From an uncultured Helicobacter sp. (GTDB lineage: Bacteria > Campylobacterota > Campylobacteria > Campylobacterales > Helicobacteraceae), in contig CASFYB010000003.1 in the NCBI GenBank assembly GCA_949298825.1, positions 62,001 to 126,000 on the forward strand: 64,000 nt of DNA, in the 5' to 3' direction. Positions 17,215-28,337 of the stretch are shown here, piece after piece; position 1 is the first letter of the stretch, and every line of letters begins with the position of its first letter. A program made the position numbers and the translations under genes. The notes under the pieces are model-generated. The model had not been told where the DNA came from, ran no database searches, and was given only the letters and a program-made list of their open reading frames with translations.

Positions 17215-19845
17215 ATGAGCGAGCAAAAAAAGCTAAATGATGAACAGATTTATGCGCTATGGGAGGCTAGAGGTCTGTTTGAATTAGATGGGAATAAAAA
17301 GATTCAAAAGCCTGATAAAAACTTCAGCATCATGATGCCTCCACCTAATGTTACAGGAGTATTGCATATAGGACATGCCCTTACTTTTTCTTTGCAAGAT
17401 ATTATGGTGCGTTATAAGCGCATGAGGGGGTTTAAAACACTTTATCAACCAGGGCTTGATCATGCTGGGATTGCTACACAAAATATTGTAGAAAAGCAGC
17501 TTTTGGCAAAAGGCATTAGCAAAGAATCTTTAGGACGTGATGAGTTTGTTAAAAAAGTATGGGAGTGGAAAGAAGAGAGTGGAGGCAAGATAATCCATCA
17601 AATGCGCAAATTGGGAATCTCCCCTGCCTGGTCTCGTCAAAGATTTACAATGGATGAGGGGTTAGAGAATGCAGTTAGAGAAGCCTTTGTAGAGTGGTAT
17701 GAAAGAGGACTTATCATACAGGGTGATTATATGGTTAATTGGTGTACCCATGATGGAGCACTATCAGATATTGAAGTAGAGTATGAAGAGAATAATGGCA
17801 AGCTTTATTATTTGCGCTATCCTATTGTAGGGAGTGATGAGCATCTTATCATAGCCACTACACGCCCAGAGACTTATTTTGGTGATGTGGCGGTGATGGT
17901 GCATCCAGATGATTCTCGCTATCAACATCTAATTGGCAAAAAAGTGATCCTGCCACTTATTAATCGAGAGATAGAGATTATTGCTGATAGTTATGTGGAT
18001 ATGGAGTTTGGTACTGGCTGTGTGAAGGTCACACCAGCCCATGACATCAACGATTATGAAGTGGGCAAACGCCATCAATTAGAATCAATTGTGGTTTTTG
18101 ATTCTAAAGGGATTTTAAATAGTAATGCTGGAGAGTTTGAGGGGCTAGAGCGCCTTGAAGCTAGAGATAAGATCATTCAAAAGCTAGAGTTAAGTGGCTA
18201 TGTAGAGGCCATACAAGAGCATAAAAATCAGATTGGTAAATGCTATCGCTGTGGCAATGTCGTAGAGCCCTATATATCTAAGCAATGGTTTGTAAAAGCA
18301 GATATTGCTAAAAGCAGTATTGAGAAAATCGCACAAGGGAAGATGAAGTTTTTCCCAAAAGAGTGGAAGAATAATTATGATGCATGGATGAGGGATTTAC
18401 GCGATTGGTGTATTTCCAGACAGCTTTGGTGGGGTCATAGGATCCCTGTTTGGTATTGTGAGGATTGTGGAGAGAAGATAGCAAGTAGGCAGTCTTTCTT
18501 GCAAGCCTGCCCTAAATGCCAAAGCAAGCAGATTCACCAAGATAGCGATGTGCTAGATACTTGGTTTAGCTCTGGGCTCTGGGCTTTTAGCACACTTGGC
18601 TGGGGGAACAAAACAGATGATAATCTTTTCAACCCAAATGATATAAAAGATTTTTATCCAAATTCTTTATTGATCACTGGATTTGATATTTTATTTTTCT
18701 GGGTAGCTAGGATGGTATTTAGCGGGGATAGTCTTATGGGCGAGCTTCCTTTTAAGGATGTATATTTGCATGCATTAGTAAGGGATGAGAATGGCCAGAA
18801 GATGAGCAAAAGTCGTGGCAATGTGATCGATCCTTTGGATATGATAGAAAAATATGGCGCTGATAATTTACGCTTTTCTCTAGCCATCTTATGTGCACAA
18901 GGCAGAGATATCAAGCTTTCTAGTAAGAGACTAGATGATACTCAAGCCTTTATTATCAAGCTAGAAAATGCGCTTAAATTTTTAGAGCTTTATGCCAGTC
19001 AGCAAGATGGTAATTTTAAGCATTTTAAAGAGCTAAAGAGGCTTGATGAGTATCAAACCTTGCTTGGTAGATATATGAAAAGTCGTTTTAATACAGTGGC
19101 TAAGAAAGTGGCAAATGAGCTTGATAGTTATCGCTTTAATGATGGAGCAATGAGTATTTATAGCTTTTTGTGGATGGAGTTTTGTGACTGGGGTATTGAA
19201 CTGGCTAAAGAGCAGAAAGAGGCTGTTTTTGAGCTAGGGTCAATCTTTATGGAATCTATGCGTCTTATTCACCCATTTATGCCATTTTTAAGCGAAAGGC
19301 TATATCACCAGCTAAGAGGAAGTGATATAGAGAGTAGTGATTCTATTATGGTTTGTGAGTTTCCTGATGATTATAGTCAGGATGAGCAGCTAGAGATGGA
19401 GTTTGATGTTATTAAAGATTGTATTGTTTCTGTACGCAGGGTAAAAAGCTTGTTAGATTTTGGGGATAGATTGATAGATCGTGTTGCCATTAAGCTAGAA
19501 AAAGAGGTAGATCTAGATCTTTTAAGTAGATTTGTAAGAAAATGTGCCAAAGTCACAGATTTAGAAATAGTGGATGCAAAGCCACAAAACTGCGTTGCAG
19601 ATGTAAGTGAGTTTTGTCAAAGCTTTTTAAGCTTAGAAGGCCTAGATCTTAGTGGTATAAAATCGCGCCTAAATTCTCAAGAGAGCAAATTGCTAAAAGA
19701 GATACAAAAATTAGAAGGCATGCTTAATAATCAAAACTTTATCCAAAATGCGCCAAAATCTGTACTAGAGCAGAATCAGCACAATCTACAAATAGCACAA
19801 GAAAAATTAAAAAAGGTAAAGCAAGAGATATTAGCATTAGGCTAA
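17215..19845 (+). CDS. valS: Valyl-tRNA synthetase
   Basis: Class I synthetase charging tRNA-Val. The HIGH motif is in PPPNVTGVLHIGHAL near residue 50, and KMSKSRGN lies near residue 528. The editing domain includes IATTRPETYFGDVAVMVHP. A zinc-like pair of C-x2-C elements (CEDC, CPKC) sits near residue 420. The C-terminal coiled coil (about 815-876, rich in Lys/Glu/Leu) is the tRNA-binding arm. Length 876 aa is normal. One base separates its stop from the convergent putP. Confidence 0.98.
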   Translation: MSEQKKLNDEQIYALWEARGLFELDGNKKIQKPDKNFSIMMPPPNVTGVLHIGHALTFSLQDIMVRYKRMRGFKTLYQPGLDHAGIATQNIVEKQLLAKGISKESLGRDEFVKKVWEWKEESGGKIIHQMRKLGISPAWSRQRFTMDEGLENAVREAFVEWYERGLIIQGDYMVNWCTHDGALSDIEVEYEENNGKLYYLRYPIVGSDEHLIIATTRPETYFGDVAVMVHPDDSRYQHLIGKKVILPLINREIEIIADSYVDMEFGTGCVKVTPAHDINDYEVGKRHQLESIVVFDSKGILNSNAGEFEGLERLEARDKIIQKLELSGYVEAIQEHKNQIGKCYRCGNVVEPYISKQWFVKADIAKSSIEKIAQGKMKFFPKEWKNNYDAWMRDLRDWCISRQLWWGHRIPVWYCEDCGEKIASRQSFLQACPKCQSKQIHQDSDVLDTWFSSGLWAFSTLGWGNKTDDNLFNPNDIKDFYPNSLLITGFDILFFWVARMVFSGDSLMGELPFKDVYLHALVRDENGQKMSKSRGNVIDPLDMIEKYGADNLRFSLAILCAQGRDIKLSSKRLDDTQAFIIKLENALKFLELYASQQDGNFKHFKELKRLDEYQTLLGRYMKSRFNTVAKKVANELDSYRFNDGAMSIYSFLWMEFCDWGIELAKEQKEAVFELGSIFMESMRLIHPFMPFLSERLYHQLRGSDIESSDSIMVCEFPDDYSQDEQLEMEFDVIKDCIVSVRRVKSLLDFGDRLIDRVAIKLEKEVDLDLLSRFVRKCAKVTDLEIVDAKPQNCVADVSEFCQSFLSLEGLDLSGIKSRLNSQESKLLKEIQKLEGMLNNQNFIQNAPKSVLEQNQHNLQIAQEKLKKVKQEILALG

Positions 19846-19846
19846 T

Positions 19847-21610
19847 TTATTGCTTATGCTTGATTTCTTGTAACATTGCATTAAAGGCCTTTTTGGTGCC
19901 TTGGCGCACCTTAGTAAAATAGCTTACAACAACAATAGCAATAAGCGCACTTATAAAGCCAGGCACAATCTCATATAAAGGAATATCAAGCCTAATGGCT
20001 AAATAGTTTTTCCATGCTACTACCATAATAGCTCCTGTGATCATCCCTGCTATCGCACCAAGTCTGGTCATCCTACTCCAAAAAAGTGAAACTAAAATAA
20101 CACTTCCAAAGCTTGCTCCAAATCCAGCCCACGCATAGGCGACAATCTCAAGCACACTAGAATCTTTATCTGTCGAAATAACAAAAGAAACCATAGATAC
20201 GACTAAAACCCCTAGTCGGCTTAAAAACATTACTGATTTTTCAGAGGCATCTTTTTTTAACACGCGACGATAAAAGTCTTCAGCAATCGTAGCGCTTGAA
20301 ACTAAGAGTTGTGAACTTGCTGTGCTCATAATGGCTGCTAAAATTGCACTTAGTAAAATACCTGCAAGCCATGGGTTAAAAAGAGTTTGACTCATAGAGA
20401 TGAAAATTTTTTCTGGATCATTGAGCAAAAAGTTAAATTTGTTGATGTAGGCGATACCAAATAGTCCAATGCAGCATGCAGCAATAAGACTTATTGCCAT
20501 CCAGGATATCCCTATAAATGTGGCTTTTGGGATATCTTTGATTGAAGCAATAGACATAAATCTCACTAGGATATGTGGTTGACCAAAATAGCCAAGACCC
20601 CAGGCTATGGCTGAAATAATACCAAAGATAGAAATACCATCAAATAGGCTTAAACGATCAGTTTTGTTTGTATCCAAGGTTTTAATCTTTTGCAAAATAG
20701 ATATGATCTCATCCCAGTTTTTATTAGATTCTAATTTATTGGAGGCTTGCTTTAGCTCAGAATAAATATTGTGCACAGATTGTGTGTGACTAAGTGTAGC
20801 ATCTTGCATATTTTGTAGGATCAAAATAAGATCTTGTAATTTTTGTTGGGTAGATGGGGCATTGGGATTAGTGTTGATGAGGTTGATCATATCTTGGATT
20901 TCATAGGTTTGAAGCTGTTGTTGTGCATGATCTGAGCTTGAAATATAGTGTTTAATCTCAGAAAAGCCACCAATATGAATAAACATCATAATGGCAATAA
21001 TAACTAATGCCCCCATCATCAATAGCCCTTGGATAAGATCTGTCCAGCATACTGCCCTATAACCACCAAAAAAAGTATAAGCCACAATAATCGCAGTGCC
21101 AATGCTTAAGGCATAATTGTAGTTTAGAGAAAAGATTGCTTCAAATAGCTTAGCTCCACCAACAAGCCCAGCTGAAATATAAAAGGTAAAAAATATCAAA
21201 ATCACAATAGCACAAATTACCCTTAGAATGTGCTTATCATCACTAAAACGCGTTTCAAAATAATCGGGTATTGTAATAGAATCTGCAATGACGCTAGTAT
21301 AGATTCTTAGACGTTTGGCGATAAATATCCAATTTAGGCTAGCCCCAATAGTAAGCCCTATAGCAATATAGGAATTGATCAGCCCCCCTACATATAAGGC
21401 CCCAGGTAGTCCCATTAAAAGCCAGCCACTCATATCCGAAGCCCCAGCAGAAAGTGCACTCACTACAGGTCCTATATTCCTATCCCCAAGAAAGTAGTCT
21501 TCTGTAGTTTCATTGCGTTTGAAAAAATAAAATCCAATACCTAGCATGATGAGTGCATATAGTATGAACATAGTTATAATAGGCATACTAAATATAACTG
21601 TTTCATTCAT
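19847..21610 (-). CDS. putP: Sodium/proline symporter PutP with a large loop insertion
   Basis: Na+-coupled proline uptake across the inner membrane (SSS family). [21 protein letters not shown] at residues 50-70 holds the sodium-site Asp and Ser (split here only by wording). [17 protein letters not shown] and [19 protein letters not shown] are diagnostic. About 13 membrane segments are visible. The protein is 587 aa against about 500 for E. coli PutP. The excess is a hydrophilic helical insertion of roughly 90-100 residues (about 222-320) rich in Gln, Asn, Lys and Leu. It has its own upstream region and converges with valS. Confidence 0.9.
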   Translation of the reverse strand: MNETVIFSMPIITMFILYALIMLGIGFYFFKRNETTEDYFLGDRNIGPVVSALSAGASDMSGWLLMGLPGALYVGGLINSYIAIGLTIGASLNWIFIAKRLRIYTSVIADSITIPDYFETRFSDDKHILRVICAIVILIFFTFYISAGLVGGAKLFEAIFSLNYNYALSIGTAIIVAYTFFGGYRAVCWTDLIQGLLMMGALVIIAIMMFIHIGGFSEIKHYISSSDHAQQQLQTYEIQDMINLINTNPNAPSTQQKLQDLILILQNMQDATLSHTQSVHNIYSELKQASNKLESNKNWDEIISILQKIKTLDTNKTDRLSLFDGISIFGIISAIAWGLGYFGQPHILVRFMSIASIKDIPKATFIGISWMAISLIAACCIGLFGIAYINKFNFLLNDPEKIFISMSQTLFNPWLAGILLSAILAAIMSTASSQLLVSSATIAEDFYRRVLKKDASEKSVMFLSRLGVLVVSMVSFVISTDKDSSVLEIVAYAWAGFGASFGSVILVSLFWSRMTRLGAIAGMITGAIMVVAWKNYLAIRLDIPLYEIVPGFISALIAIVVVSYFTKVRQGTKKAFNAMLQEIKHKQ

Positions 21611-21827
21611 TGGATTCTCCTTGCTTGGCTGGATTTATAATGACTTTTTATACTATATAGTACAGTATTTCAAATTAAGTTTGCTTTTGAATAACTTAAG
21701 ATTTGGTCATGAGTTTTAAGAAATATTTTAATTTAAATAATTTTGCCCTATGTAGCTAAACGGTACATTTGACAAAATATATTAAAAAGTAAAATAAAAT
21801 TTTAAAAAATTATAGAAATCAAAGTAG

Positions 21828-21833
21828 TATAAT
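21828..21833 (+). promoter_or_regulatory. Probable -10 element of frdCAB
   Basis: TATAAT, 30 bases before the frdC ATG, preceded by a strongly AT-rich stretch with phased T/A runs typical of Helicobacter sigma-70 promoters. No clear -35. The rest of the 253-base putP-frdC gap shows only AT-rich sequence and the short dyad TACTATATAGTA at 21651-21662. Confidence 0.5.
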
Positions 21834-21863
21834 GAGATCATTTAAATCATAAGGAGAATAGGC

Positions 21864-22643
21864 ATGCAAGAAAAAAATATCATAGAGGGCTATTTGGGTA
21901 TTACGCCTGAAAGAAAGCTTAGTAAGGCCCCTGCAAGACTTGATTTTTGGCAAAGTGCAACTGGATTATTTTTAGCACTTTTTATGATCGCTCATATGTT
22001 TTTTGTCTCAAGTATTTTACTTGGCGAAGATGTGATGTATAAGGTATCAAAGTTTTTTGAGGGCAGCGCCTTTTTAGAGCATAATCAGCCCTATTTGGTT
22101 AGCATAGTGGCTTTTATTGTCATTGTCGCATTTGTCGTGCATGCTTTTTTGGCTTTAAGGAAATTCCCTATAAACTACCGTCAGTTTAAAATCTTAAAGG
22201 CACATAAATATGTAATGCGTCATAGTGATACAAGTTTATGGTTCTTGCAGGCTGCAAGCGGCTTTGCGCTTTTTTTCCTTGCTAGTATCCACCTTTATGT
22301 TATGCTTGTGCAGCCAGATACTATCGGGCCAAATACTTCTGCCTATCGCTTTGTTCATCAACATTATTGGTTGCTTTATATCGTATTGTTATTTGTAGTA
22401 GAGATTCATGCTTCTGTTGGACTATATCGTTTATGTGTGAAATGGGGATGGTTTGAGGGTTTAGGATTATCTACTTTAAGGGCTATTAAGTGGGCGATGA
22501 GTGTATTTTTTATTGCGTTGGGATTGATTACTTTTAGTGCGTATGTAAAGATTGGTCTTTCTCAAAATGCCATACCAAAATCTCATCAGACTATGGAATT
22601 TTTTAAACAATATGACAATATTAAATACGGGAAAGGAAATTAA
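21864..22643 (+). CDS. frdC: Fumarate reductase cytochrome b subunit FrdC
   Basis: Membrane anchor of menaquinol:fumarate reductase, carrying two haem b groups. The 259-aa length and five hydrophobic helices (near 30-52, 77-98, 125-148, 168-190 and 208-230) match the diheme Wolinella/Helicobacter type. Candidate haem-ligand histidines are in [26 protein letters not shown] and [15 protein letters not shown] precedes the ATG. It is first in the C-A-B order usual for this phylum, with a 2-base gap to frdA. Confidence 0.96.
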   Translation: MQEKNIIEGYLGITPERKLSKAPARLDFWQSATGLFLALFMIAHMFFVSSILLGEDVMYKVSKFFEGSAFLEHNQPYLVSIVAFIVIVAFVVHAFLALRKFPINYRQFKILKAHKYVMRHSDTSLWFLQAASGFALFFLASIHLYVMLVQPDTIGPNTSAYRFVHQHYWLLYIVLLFVVEIHASVGLYRLCVKWGWFEGLGLSTLRAIKWAMSVFFIALGLITFSAYVKIGLSQNAIPKSHQTMEFFKQYDNIKYGKGN

Positions 22644-22645
22644 CC

Positions 22646-24619
22646 ATGAAGATTACTTATTGTGATGCTTTGATTGTTGGGGGAGGGCTTGCAGGACTTA
22701 GGGCGGCAGTATCTGCCAGGAGAAAAAACCTAAATACAATTGTTTTAAGCTTAGTGCCCGTGCGCCGCAGTCACTCTGCAGCAGCACAAGGAGGGATGCA
22801 AGCTAGTCTTGGTAATGGAAAGATGAGTGAGGGGGATAATGAGGATCTGCATTTTGCAGATACTGTTAAAGGCAGTGACTGGGGATGCGATCAGAAGGTA
22901 GCTAGGATGTTTGTTACCACGGCTCCTAAGGCTATTAGAGAATTGGCTAGCTTTGGTGTGCCATGGACTAGGATTAAGGCTGGAGATAGGGGGGCTGTGA
23001 TTAATGGTGAGCATGTAACTATCACTGAGGATAAGGAGAGAGAGGGCTATATCCAAAGTCGTGATTTTGGAGGGACAAAAAAATGGCGCACTTGTTTTAC
23101 TGCTGATGCTACTGGTCATACTATGCTTTATGCTGTGGCAAATGAAGCCTATAAAAGTGGAGCAGATATCCAAGATAGAAAAGAGGTGATCTCACTTATT
23201 CATCATAACGGTACTTGCTATGGTGCTGTAGTTAGGGATTTGATTAGTGGAGAGATTTCAGCCTATGTAGCTAGAGGGACATTGATCGCTACTGGTGGAT
23301 ATGGGAGAATCTATGCTAATACCACTAATGCTGTGATCTGTGAGGGTATAGGCTTGGCTGTGGCTATGGAGACTGGCATAGCTAAGCTCGGTAATATGGA
23401 GGCAGTGCAATTCCACCCAACTTGTCTTGTGCCAAGTGGTATTTTGATGACTGAAGGATGCAGGGGAGATGGCGGTGTGCTTAGAGATAAGGATGGCTAT
23501 CGTTTTATGCCAGATTATGAGCCAGAGAAAAAAGAGCTAGCTAGCAGGGATGTGGTAAGCCGCAGAATCTTAGAGCATATTAAAAGTGGCAAGGGTGTAG
23601 ATTCTCCATATGGCAAGCATGTGTGGTTGGATATTTCAATTTTAGGACGCGCACATATTGAGAAAAATTTGCGTGATGTACAAGATATTGCCATCACTTT
23701 TGCAGGGCTTGATCCTGCTGAAAAGTGGGTACCAATCCGCCCTATGCAGCATTATTCTATGGGAGGGATTAGGACTGACCATACAGGGCATACACACTTA
23801 AGAGGGCTTTTTGCTGCAGGTGAAGCTAGCTGCTGGGATCTACATGGTTTTAATCGCTTGGGAGGCAACTCTGTAAGTGAGGCAGTTGTAGCTGGTATGA
23901 TTATTGGAGATTATTTTGCTATGTATTGTGAAGGTGCAGATATTTCTATTGATACCAATATTATCAAGCAAGCTATTTCTAAGCAAGAAGAGTATATGCA
24001 AAGTTTGCTTAATGGCAATGGAAATGAGGATATTTTTGCCATTAAAAAAGCAATGAAAGAGATCATGGATGATAAGGTGGGGGTTTTCCGTGATGGAGCT
24101 GGCTTGAGTGAGGCAGTTGTCGAGCTAGAGGAGCTATATAAAAAATCTCGCCATGTACAGGTAAAAAATAAAAAGCTTCATAACAACCCAGAGCTTGAAG
24201 AGGCCTACCGTGTACCAAAGATGTTAAAACTAGCTCTTTGTGTGGCTAAGGGTGCGCTAGATAGAACAGAATCTCGAGGGGCACATACAAGGATAGATTA
24301 TCCTAAGAGAGATGATGCCAATTGGCTAAAACGCACACTTGCTAGTTGGAGCGATGAGAATCAAACAATGCCTACTATAGAATACGAACCTCTAGATGTC
24401 ATGGAAATGGAGATCACTCCTGATTGGCGTGGATATGGGGCTAAGGGGAATTTCATACCTCATCCTGATAAAGAAAAACGTGATGCAGAGATTGCAAAAA
24501 TTACTCGTGAAAATGAAGAGAAGGGTGGAGATAGATATAGCCTACAAGAGGCTTTAATGCCATTTGAGCTACATGCAGAATATAAAGTAAAAAATCAAAG
24601 ATTGGGAGACAAAAAATGA
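22646..24619 (+). CDS. frdA: Fumarate reductase flavoprotein subunit FrdA
   Basis: Catalytic subunit reducing fumarate to succinate with covalent FAD. The N-terminal Rossmann motif is [15 protein letters not shown]. The flavinylated His is in [17 protein letters not shown] (near residue 43). The active-site region includes [11 protein letters not shown] and the capping-domain Arg in [12 protein letters not shown] and ASRDVVSR. The C-terminal [18 protein letters not shown] is diagnostic. The 657-aa length is that of epsilonproteobacterial FrdA. The stop overlaps the frdB start by 4 bases. Confidence 0.98.
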   Translation: MKITYCDALIVGGGLAGLRAAVSARRKNLNTIVLSLVPVRRSHSAAAQGGMQASLGNGKMSEGDNEDLHFADTVKGSDWGCDQKVARMFVTTAPKAIRELASFGVPWTRIKAGDRGAVINGEHVTITEDKEREGYIQSRDFGGTKKWRTCFTADATGHTMLYAVANEAYKSGADIQDRKEVISLIHHNGTCYGAVVRDLISGEISAYVARGTLIATGGYGRIYANTTNAVICEGIGLAVAMETGIAKLGNMEAVQFHPTCLVPSGILMTEGCRGDGGVLRDKDGYRFMPDYEPEKKELASRDVVSRRILEHIKSGKGVDSPYGKHVWLDISILGRAHIEKNLRDVQDIAITFAGLDPAEKWVPIRPMQHYSMGGIRTDHTGHTHLRGLFAAGEASCWDLHGFNRLGGNSVSEAVVAGMIIGDYFAMYCEGADISIDTNIIKQAISKQEEYMQSLLNGNGNEDIFAIKKAMKEIMDDKVGVFRDGAGLSEAVVELEELYKKSRHVQVKNKKLHNNPELEEAYRVPKMLKLALCVAKGALDRTESRGAHTRIDYPKRDDANWLKRTLASWSDENQTMPTIEYEPLDVMEMEITPDWRGYGAKGNFIPHPDKEKRDAEIAKITRENEEKGGDRYSLQEALMPFELHAEYKVKNQRLGDKK

Positions 24620-25362
24620 GTGCACCACAAACACAAGGAAGAATCTTAACTATCAGAGTTTTAAAGTTTGATCCACAGAGTGCTGTAAGTAAGCCACACT
24701 TTAAGGAATATAAAATCCAAGAGGCCCACTCTATGACTATTTTTATTGCACTTAATATGATTAGAGAAAAGTTTGATGCAGATTTGAGCTTTGATTTTGT
24801 TTGTAGGGCAGGGATTTGTGGTAGCTGTGGGATGATGATAAATGGCAGGCCACGTCTAGCGTGCAAAACTTTGACCCAGGATTTTAAAGATGGTGTGATC
24901 ACACTGATGCCATTGCCAGCATTTAAATTGATCAAAGATCTAAGTGTAAATACTGGAGAATGGTTTGCTGGTATGACTAAGCGAGTGGAGAGTTGGATTC
25001 ACACTAATGAGCAGGTAGATATTAGCAAGGTTGAAGAAAGGATTGATCCTGATGTGGCTCAAGAGGTTTTTGAGCTAGATCGATGCATTGAGTGTGGCTG
25101 CTGTATAGCTAGCTGCGCGACAAAGTTGATGAGAGAAGATTTCATAGGTGCTGCTGGCATGAATAGAATCGTGCGCTTTATGATAGATCCTCATGATAAG
25201 AGAAGCGATGAGGACTTTTATGAGCTTGTAGGTAATGATGATGGTGTGTTTGGTTGTATGAGTTTGCTAGCTTGCCATGATACTTGCCCAAAAGAGCTAC
25301 CCTTGCAAAGTAAGATTGCCTATTTGCGTAGAAAAATGATCGCTATAGGCAGCAAGAAATAG
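24616..25362 (+). CDS. frdB: Fumarate reductase iron-sulfur subunit FrdB
   Basis: Transfers electrons from the cytochrome b haems to FAD. The [2Fe-2S] ligands are in [12 protein letters not shown] plus the downstream RLACKTL. The two C-terminal clusters use [11 protein letters not shown] and [12 protein letters not shown]. Length 248 aa is typical. The ATG overlaps the frdA stop (ATGA). Its stop lies one base from the convergent MscS gene, so no room exists for a separate terminator between them. Confidence 0.98.
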   Translation: MSAPQTQGRILTIRVLKFDPQSAVSKPHFKEYKIQEAHSMTIFIALNMIREKFDADLSFDFVCRAGICGSCGMMINGRPRLACKTLTQDFKDGVITLMPLPAFKLIKDLSVNTGEWFAGMTKRVESWIHTNEQVDISKVEERIDPDVAQEVFELDRCIECGCCIASCATKLMREDFIGAAGMNRIVRFMIDPHDKRSDEDFYELVGNDDGVFGCMSLLACHDTCPKELPLQSKIAYLRRKMIAIGSKK

Positions 25363-25363
25363 A

Positions 25364-26635
25364 CTATTTTGGCATTGATTCTACATAAAGACTTTGAGAA
25401 GGAAAGGCAAAGCTAAGCGAGTGCCTTTCTACAATCTCCATAATTTTAAAAATTACATTTTGTTTAGCCGCCATATATTCAACTTTTTTGATGCTTTTGG
25501 TATAGCAGTAAATTAGGATATTAATACTACTGTCTGCTAACTCATCAAGACCTACATAAAGATTATGTTTATAGCCTAAAAAATCTTCCATACTGACTAC
25601 ATTTTGCTTAAAGGCTAGCTCATAGTCGCTAAACTCTATAGCCTGTGTATCTGTGGCAATATCTGGATGGGAAAGTAGCATAGCATGAATCTCTTCAATC
25701 ACTTTTTTGATCTCTTCTCTTGGAGAATCATAAGTAAGCCCTATGCTAAATTTGATTCTCCTTCCCATTTTGCGTCTAGTCCAGTTGGTGATGGGTTTAT
25801 CAGATAGGGTGATATTTGGCATAGATATGAGAGCATTTTCAAAAGTACGGATGATGGTGCGTCTAAGTCCGATTTCTACAACCGTGCCTTCTATACAATT
25901 GCACTCTATCCAGTCTCCTTGTGAAAATGAATTTTCAAAAAGAAGCATTACAGATGCAAAGAAATTTGCTAACATATCTTTAAGTGCAAAGGCTACTGCT
26001 AAACCACCAATCCCTAGCGAAGCAAGAATAGCTGATACATTAAATCCCATCTCTTTAAGTGCTATTAAAAGCCCAATGACAGAGATAGCAAAATAGCTGA
26101 TTTTTAAAATAAGATTAATAGCTTCTTTGCGCATCCCTTGTTTTGTATTTATAGCCTTTCCCATTAGCCCTGTGCCATAGGACTTTAAAAGTACGATGAT
26201 AAACCAAGTTGCAAGTCCAATATAAAAAAGACTAAATAGCTCCCTTATCTTTAATGGTAAAATCTCTGGGTAGTACAAAATCTCTATAGCAATATCAATA
26301 CAAATGGCTATGGAGATATAGATGACAGGGCGGATCATCCCTTGGCAAATAGATTTTTTGATACTTTTATCTTTGGTGGATAGGCGCAAGAAAAGATTCA
26401 TAATATAAAAAATACCCGTCACAATCACTCTGCCTAAACTAAGGGCAAATAGGAAGGTCAGACTTGATAAAATGAGCTTAGCTAGAGTTGGTGAGCTGAT
26501 ATGAAGTAAACTAAGCTTATTAAGCCCCCATCCAATAAATGGCGTTAAAAGACTATGGATCACATCTTGTGATTGGGTGAGGGTATCTGCAGCAAGGTAG
26601 CCAATCATGATTAAGAAGATAAAAAGCTTTTTCAT
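25364..26635 (-). CDS. MscS-family mechanosensitive ion channel
   Basis: A 423-aa channel with an N-terminal signal-like hydrophobic segment, then about four more helices (45-68, 93-112, 130-150 and 172-192). The pore helix ASLGIGGLAVAFALKDMLANF, with the Gly/Ala packing typical of MscS TM3, is at about 205-225 (split here only by wording). The beta domain begins with ENSFSQGDWIECNCIEGTVVEIGLR. It is larger than E. coli MscS (286 aa) because of extra N-terminal helices. The stop of nusB overlaps its start by 4 bases, so both belong to the minus-strand nusB-ribH-kdsA unit. Confidence 0.88.
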   Translation of the reverse strand: MKKLFIFLIMIGYLAADTLTQSQDVIHSLLTPFIGWGLNKLSLLHISSPTLAKLILSSLTFLFALSLGRVIVTGIFYIMNLFLRLSTKDKSIKKSICQGMIRPVIYISIAICIDIAIEILYYPEILPLKIRELFSLFYIGLATWFIIVLLKSYGTGLMGKAINTKQGMRKEAINLILKISYFAISVIGLLIALKEMGFNVSAILASLGIGGLAVAFALKDMLANFFASVMLLFENSFSQGDWIECNCIEGTVVEIGLRRTIIRTFENALISMPNITLSDKPITNWTRRKMGRRIKFSIGLTYDSPREEIKKVIEEIHAMLLSHPDIATDTQAIEFSDYELAFKQNVVSMEDFLGYKHNLYVGLDELADSSINILIYCYTKSIKKVEYMAAKQNVIFKIMEIVERHSLSFAFPSQSLYVESMPK

Positions 26636-27030
26636 TTTGTCGACCTAATAGAATCTAAAATGCCATTGATAAGTTTTGGAGCCATTTCTTCTGTGTAGTT
26701 TTTGGCCAGCTCAATGGCTTCATTAATCACTACCGGACGATCAGTTGTAGTAAACAATAGCTCATAGCTCCCTAATCTTAAGATCGCTCTCTCTAGTCCG
26801 CCAAGCTTATCAAAATCCCAGTCTTTAAGATATTTTTTGATTTCGCAATCAAGATTTTTTAAGTTTGCCAAAACTCCCTCAAAGAGATCCATGGCAAAGT
26901 CTTGTTGCTTGTGGCGGATCTTTTTGTCTTCTAGCATTTCACGAGCTAGCTTTGTGATATCTTTATTGCCACTATCATAGGCATATAGCAGCGCTATGAC
27001 TGCCTCTCTGGCTTGTGAGCGCGTTGCCAT
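26632..27030 (-). CDS. nusB: Transcription antitermination factor NusB
   Basis: RNA-binding component, with NusE, of rRNA antitermination complexes. The 132-aa all-helical protein starts ATRSQAREAVIALLYAYD, the family's Arg-rich N-terminal helix. It ends RPVVINEAIELAKNYTEEMAPKLINGILDSI, with the usual (I/V)NEAVELAK-x-F segment. It abuts ribH with a one-base overlap. nusB-ribH-kdsA-can in this order is the known Helicobacter arrangement. Confidence 0.96.
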   Translation of the reverse strand: MATRSQAREAVIALLYAYDSGNKDITKLAREMLEDKKIRHKQQDFAMDLFEGVLANLKNLDCEIKKYLKDWDFDKLGGLERAILRLGSYELLFTTTDRPVVINEAIELAKNYTEEMAPKLINGILDSIRSTK

Positions 27031-27503
27031 TAAAGCTTCTTATATAGATTGATAAGCTCAATTAGCGAGCTCATAGCCTCAAAGCCTTTATTCCCAGCCT
27101 TAGACCCAGCTCTCTCAATAGCTTGCTCGATATTATCAGTAGTGAGTAGTCCAAAAGTGACAGGCTTACCAAACTTCAAAGTAGTATTGGCAATACCTTT
27201 TGTCGCTTCTGCACTTACATAATCAAAGTGAGGAGTGGCTCCACGGATAACAGCCCCTAGTGTGCAAATACCATCATATTTTTTAGATTCCAAAACTCTC
27301 TCTAGCACAAATGGAATCTCATAGGCCCCAGGTACCAAAATAAGGCTTAGATTCTTTTCCTCTCCTCCATGACGCAAGAAGCTATCGCGTGCACCTTCGA
27401 TCAAACGGTCTGTAATAATGTGATTAAAGCGAGAGGTGATAATAGCTATTTTTTCATCACCATTTAGAGTGATTTTTCCTTCTATGATATTGATATGATG
27501 CAT
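27030..27503 (-). CDS. ribH: 6,7-dimethyl-8-ribityllumazine synthase
   Basis: Condenses the riboflavin pyrimidine intermediate with 3,4-dihydroxy-2-butanone 4-phosphate. Family signatures are IITSRFN at the substrate site, VPGAYEIPF, and [15 protein letters not shown] with the catalytic His. [14 protein letters not shown] is followed by NKGFEA. The 157-aa length is standard. A good AAGGAG is absent, but GGAG lies upstream of the ATG. Nine bases separate it from kdsA. Confidence 0.97.
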   Translation of the reverse strand: MHHINIIEGKITLNGDEKIAIITSRFNHIITDRLIEGARDSFLRHGGEEKNLSLILVPGAYEIPFVLERVLESKKYDGICTLGAVIRGATPHFDYVSAEATKGIANTTLKFGKPVTFGLLTTDNIEQAIERAGSKAGNKGFEAMSSLIELINLYKKL

Positions 27504-27512
27504 ATTGTCTCC

Positions 27513-28325
27513 TTAATCTAAAATTTCTCTAATTTTTAACATTTTTTCTACCAAGCCACTTAGCTCGCTGGTAGGAATCATATTAGGCCCATCACTTAGC
27601 GCATTTTTAGGATCATAATGAGTTTCAGCAAAAAGTCCATCAACACCTACAGCCCCAGCAGCTCTAGCTAAAATAGGAGCAAAGCTAGAATCCCCGCTAC
27701 TCTTTCCATTAGCCCCGCCTGGCATCTGCACACTATGGGTAGCATCAAAAATCACAGGTGCAAAGTTGCGCATTATGCTAAGGGAGCGCATATCAACGAC
27801 TAAATTTCCATAGCCAAAGCTAGAGCCGCGTTCAGTAAGGCATATTTTATACTTTTTTGATTCCTCATAGCTTGGGGTATCGCCACTAAAGCCACGAGTT
27901 TTTAGTGCTTTTAGTACAGAGTATGACATATCTTTTGGATTCATAAACTGACCTTTTTTGATATTAATGATGCAGTCTTGTTTGGCCACTGCTACAATAA
28001 GATCAGTCTGGCGGCATAAAAAAGCAGGAATCTGAATAATATCTGCAACCTTGGCAATCTCATCTGCTTGGTAAGATTCATGAATATCAGTAATGATTTT
28101 ATAGCCAAATTTTTGTTTGATTTCTTGAAGCATTTCTAGGCCTTTGTGTAGTCCAGGTCCGCGGTAAGATTCTAAGCTTGTACGATTGGCCTTATCAAAG
28201 CTAGCTTTGAAGTAAAAATCAATTTGATTGTGATTGGCTAAGGGTTTTAAATCTGTAGCAATTCTCTCTAATTGCTCCATGCTCTCAATCACACAAGGTC
28301 CGCTAAGTAGCATCATTTTTTCCAT
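27513..28325 (-). CDS. kdsA: 2-dehydro-3-deoxyphosphooctonate aldolase (Kdo-8-P synthase)
   Basis: Condenses phosphoenolpyruvate with arabinose 5-phosphate, the product of KdsD encoded at the start of the window. Motifs are [41 protein letters not shown], and [11 protein letters not shown], plus [14 protein letters not shown] at the C-terminal end. The first sequence carries a Cys (GPCVIE) typical of the metal-dependent class. The 270-aa length is normal. It is third in the nusB-ribH-kdsA-can unit read from the left. Confidence 0.97.
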   Translation of the reverse strand: MEKMMLLSGPCVIESMEQLERIATDLKPLANHNQIDFYFKASFDKANRTSLESYRGPGLHKGLEMLQEIKQKFGYKIITDIHESYQADEIAKVADIIQIPAFLCRQTDLIVAVAKQDCIINIKKGQFMNPKDMSYSVLKALKTRGFSGDTPSYEESKKYKICLTERGSSFGYGNLVVDMRSLSIMRNFAPVIFDATHSVQMPGGANGKSSGDSSFAPILARAAGAVGVDGLFAETHYDPKNALSDGPNMIPTSELSGLVEKMLKIREILD

Positions 28326-28337
28326 GTATTCACCTCA

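Noticed and set aside
21651-21662. Perfect dyad TACTATATAGTA upstream of putP
   Set aside because: Twelve AT-rich bases are expected repeatedly by chance in this composition. It more likely reflects overlapping -10 like sequence than an operator.
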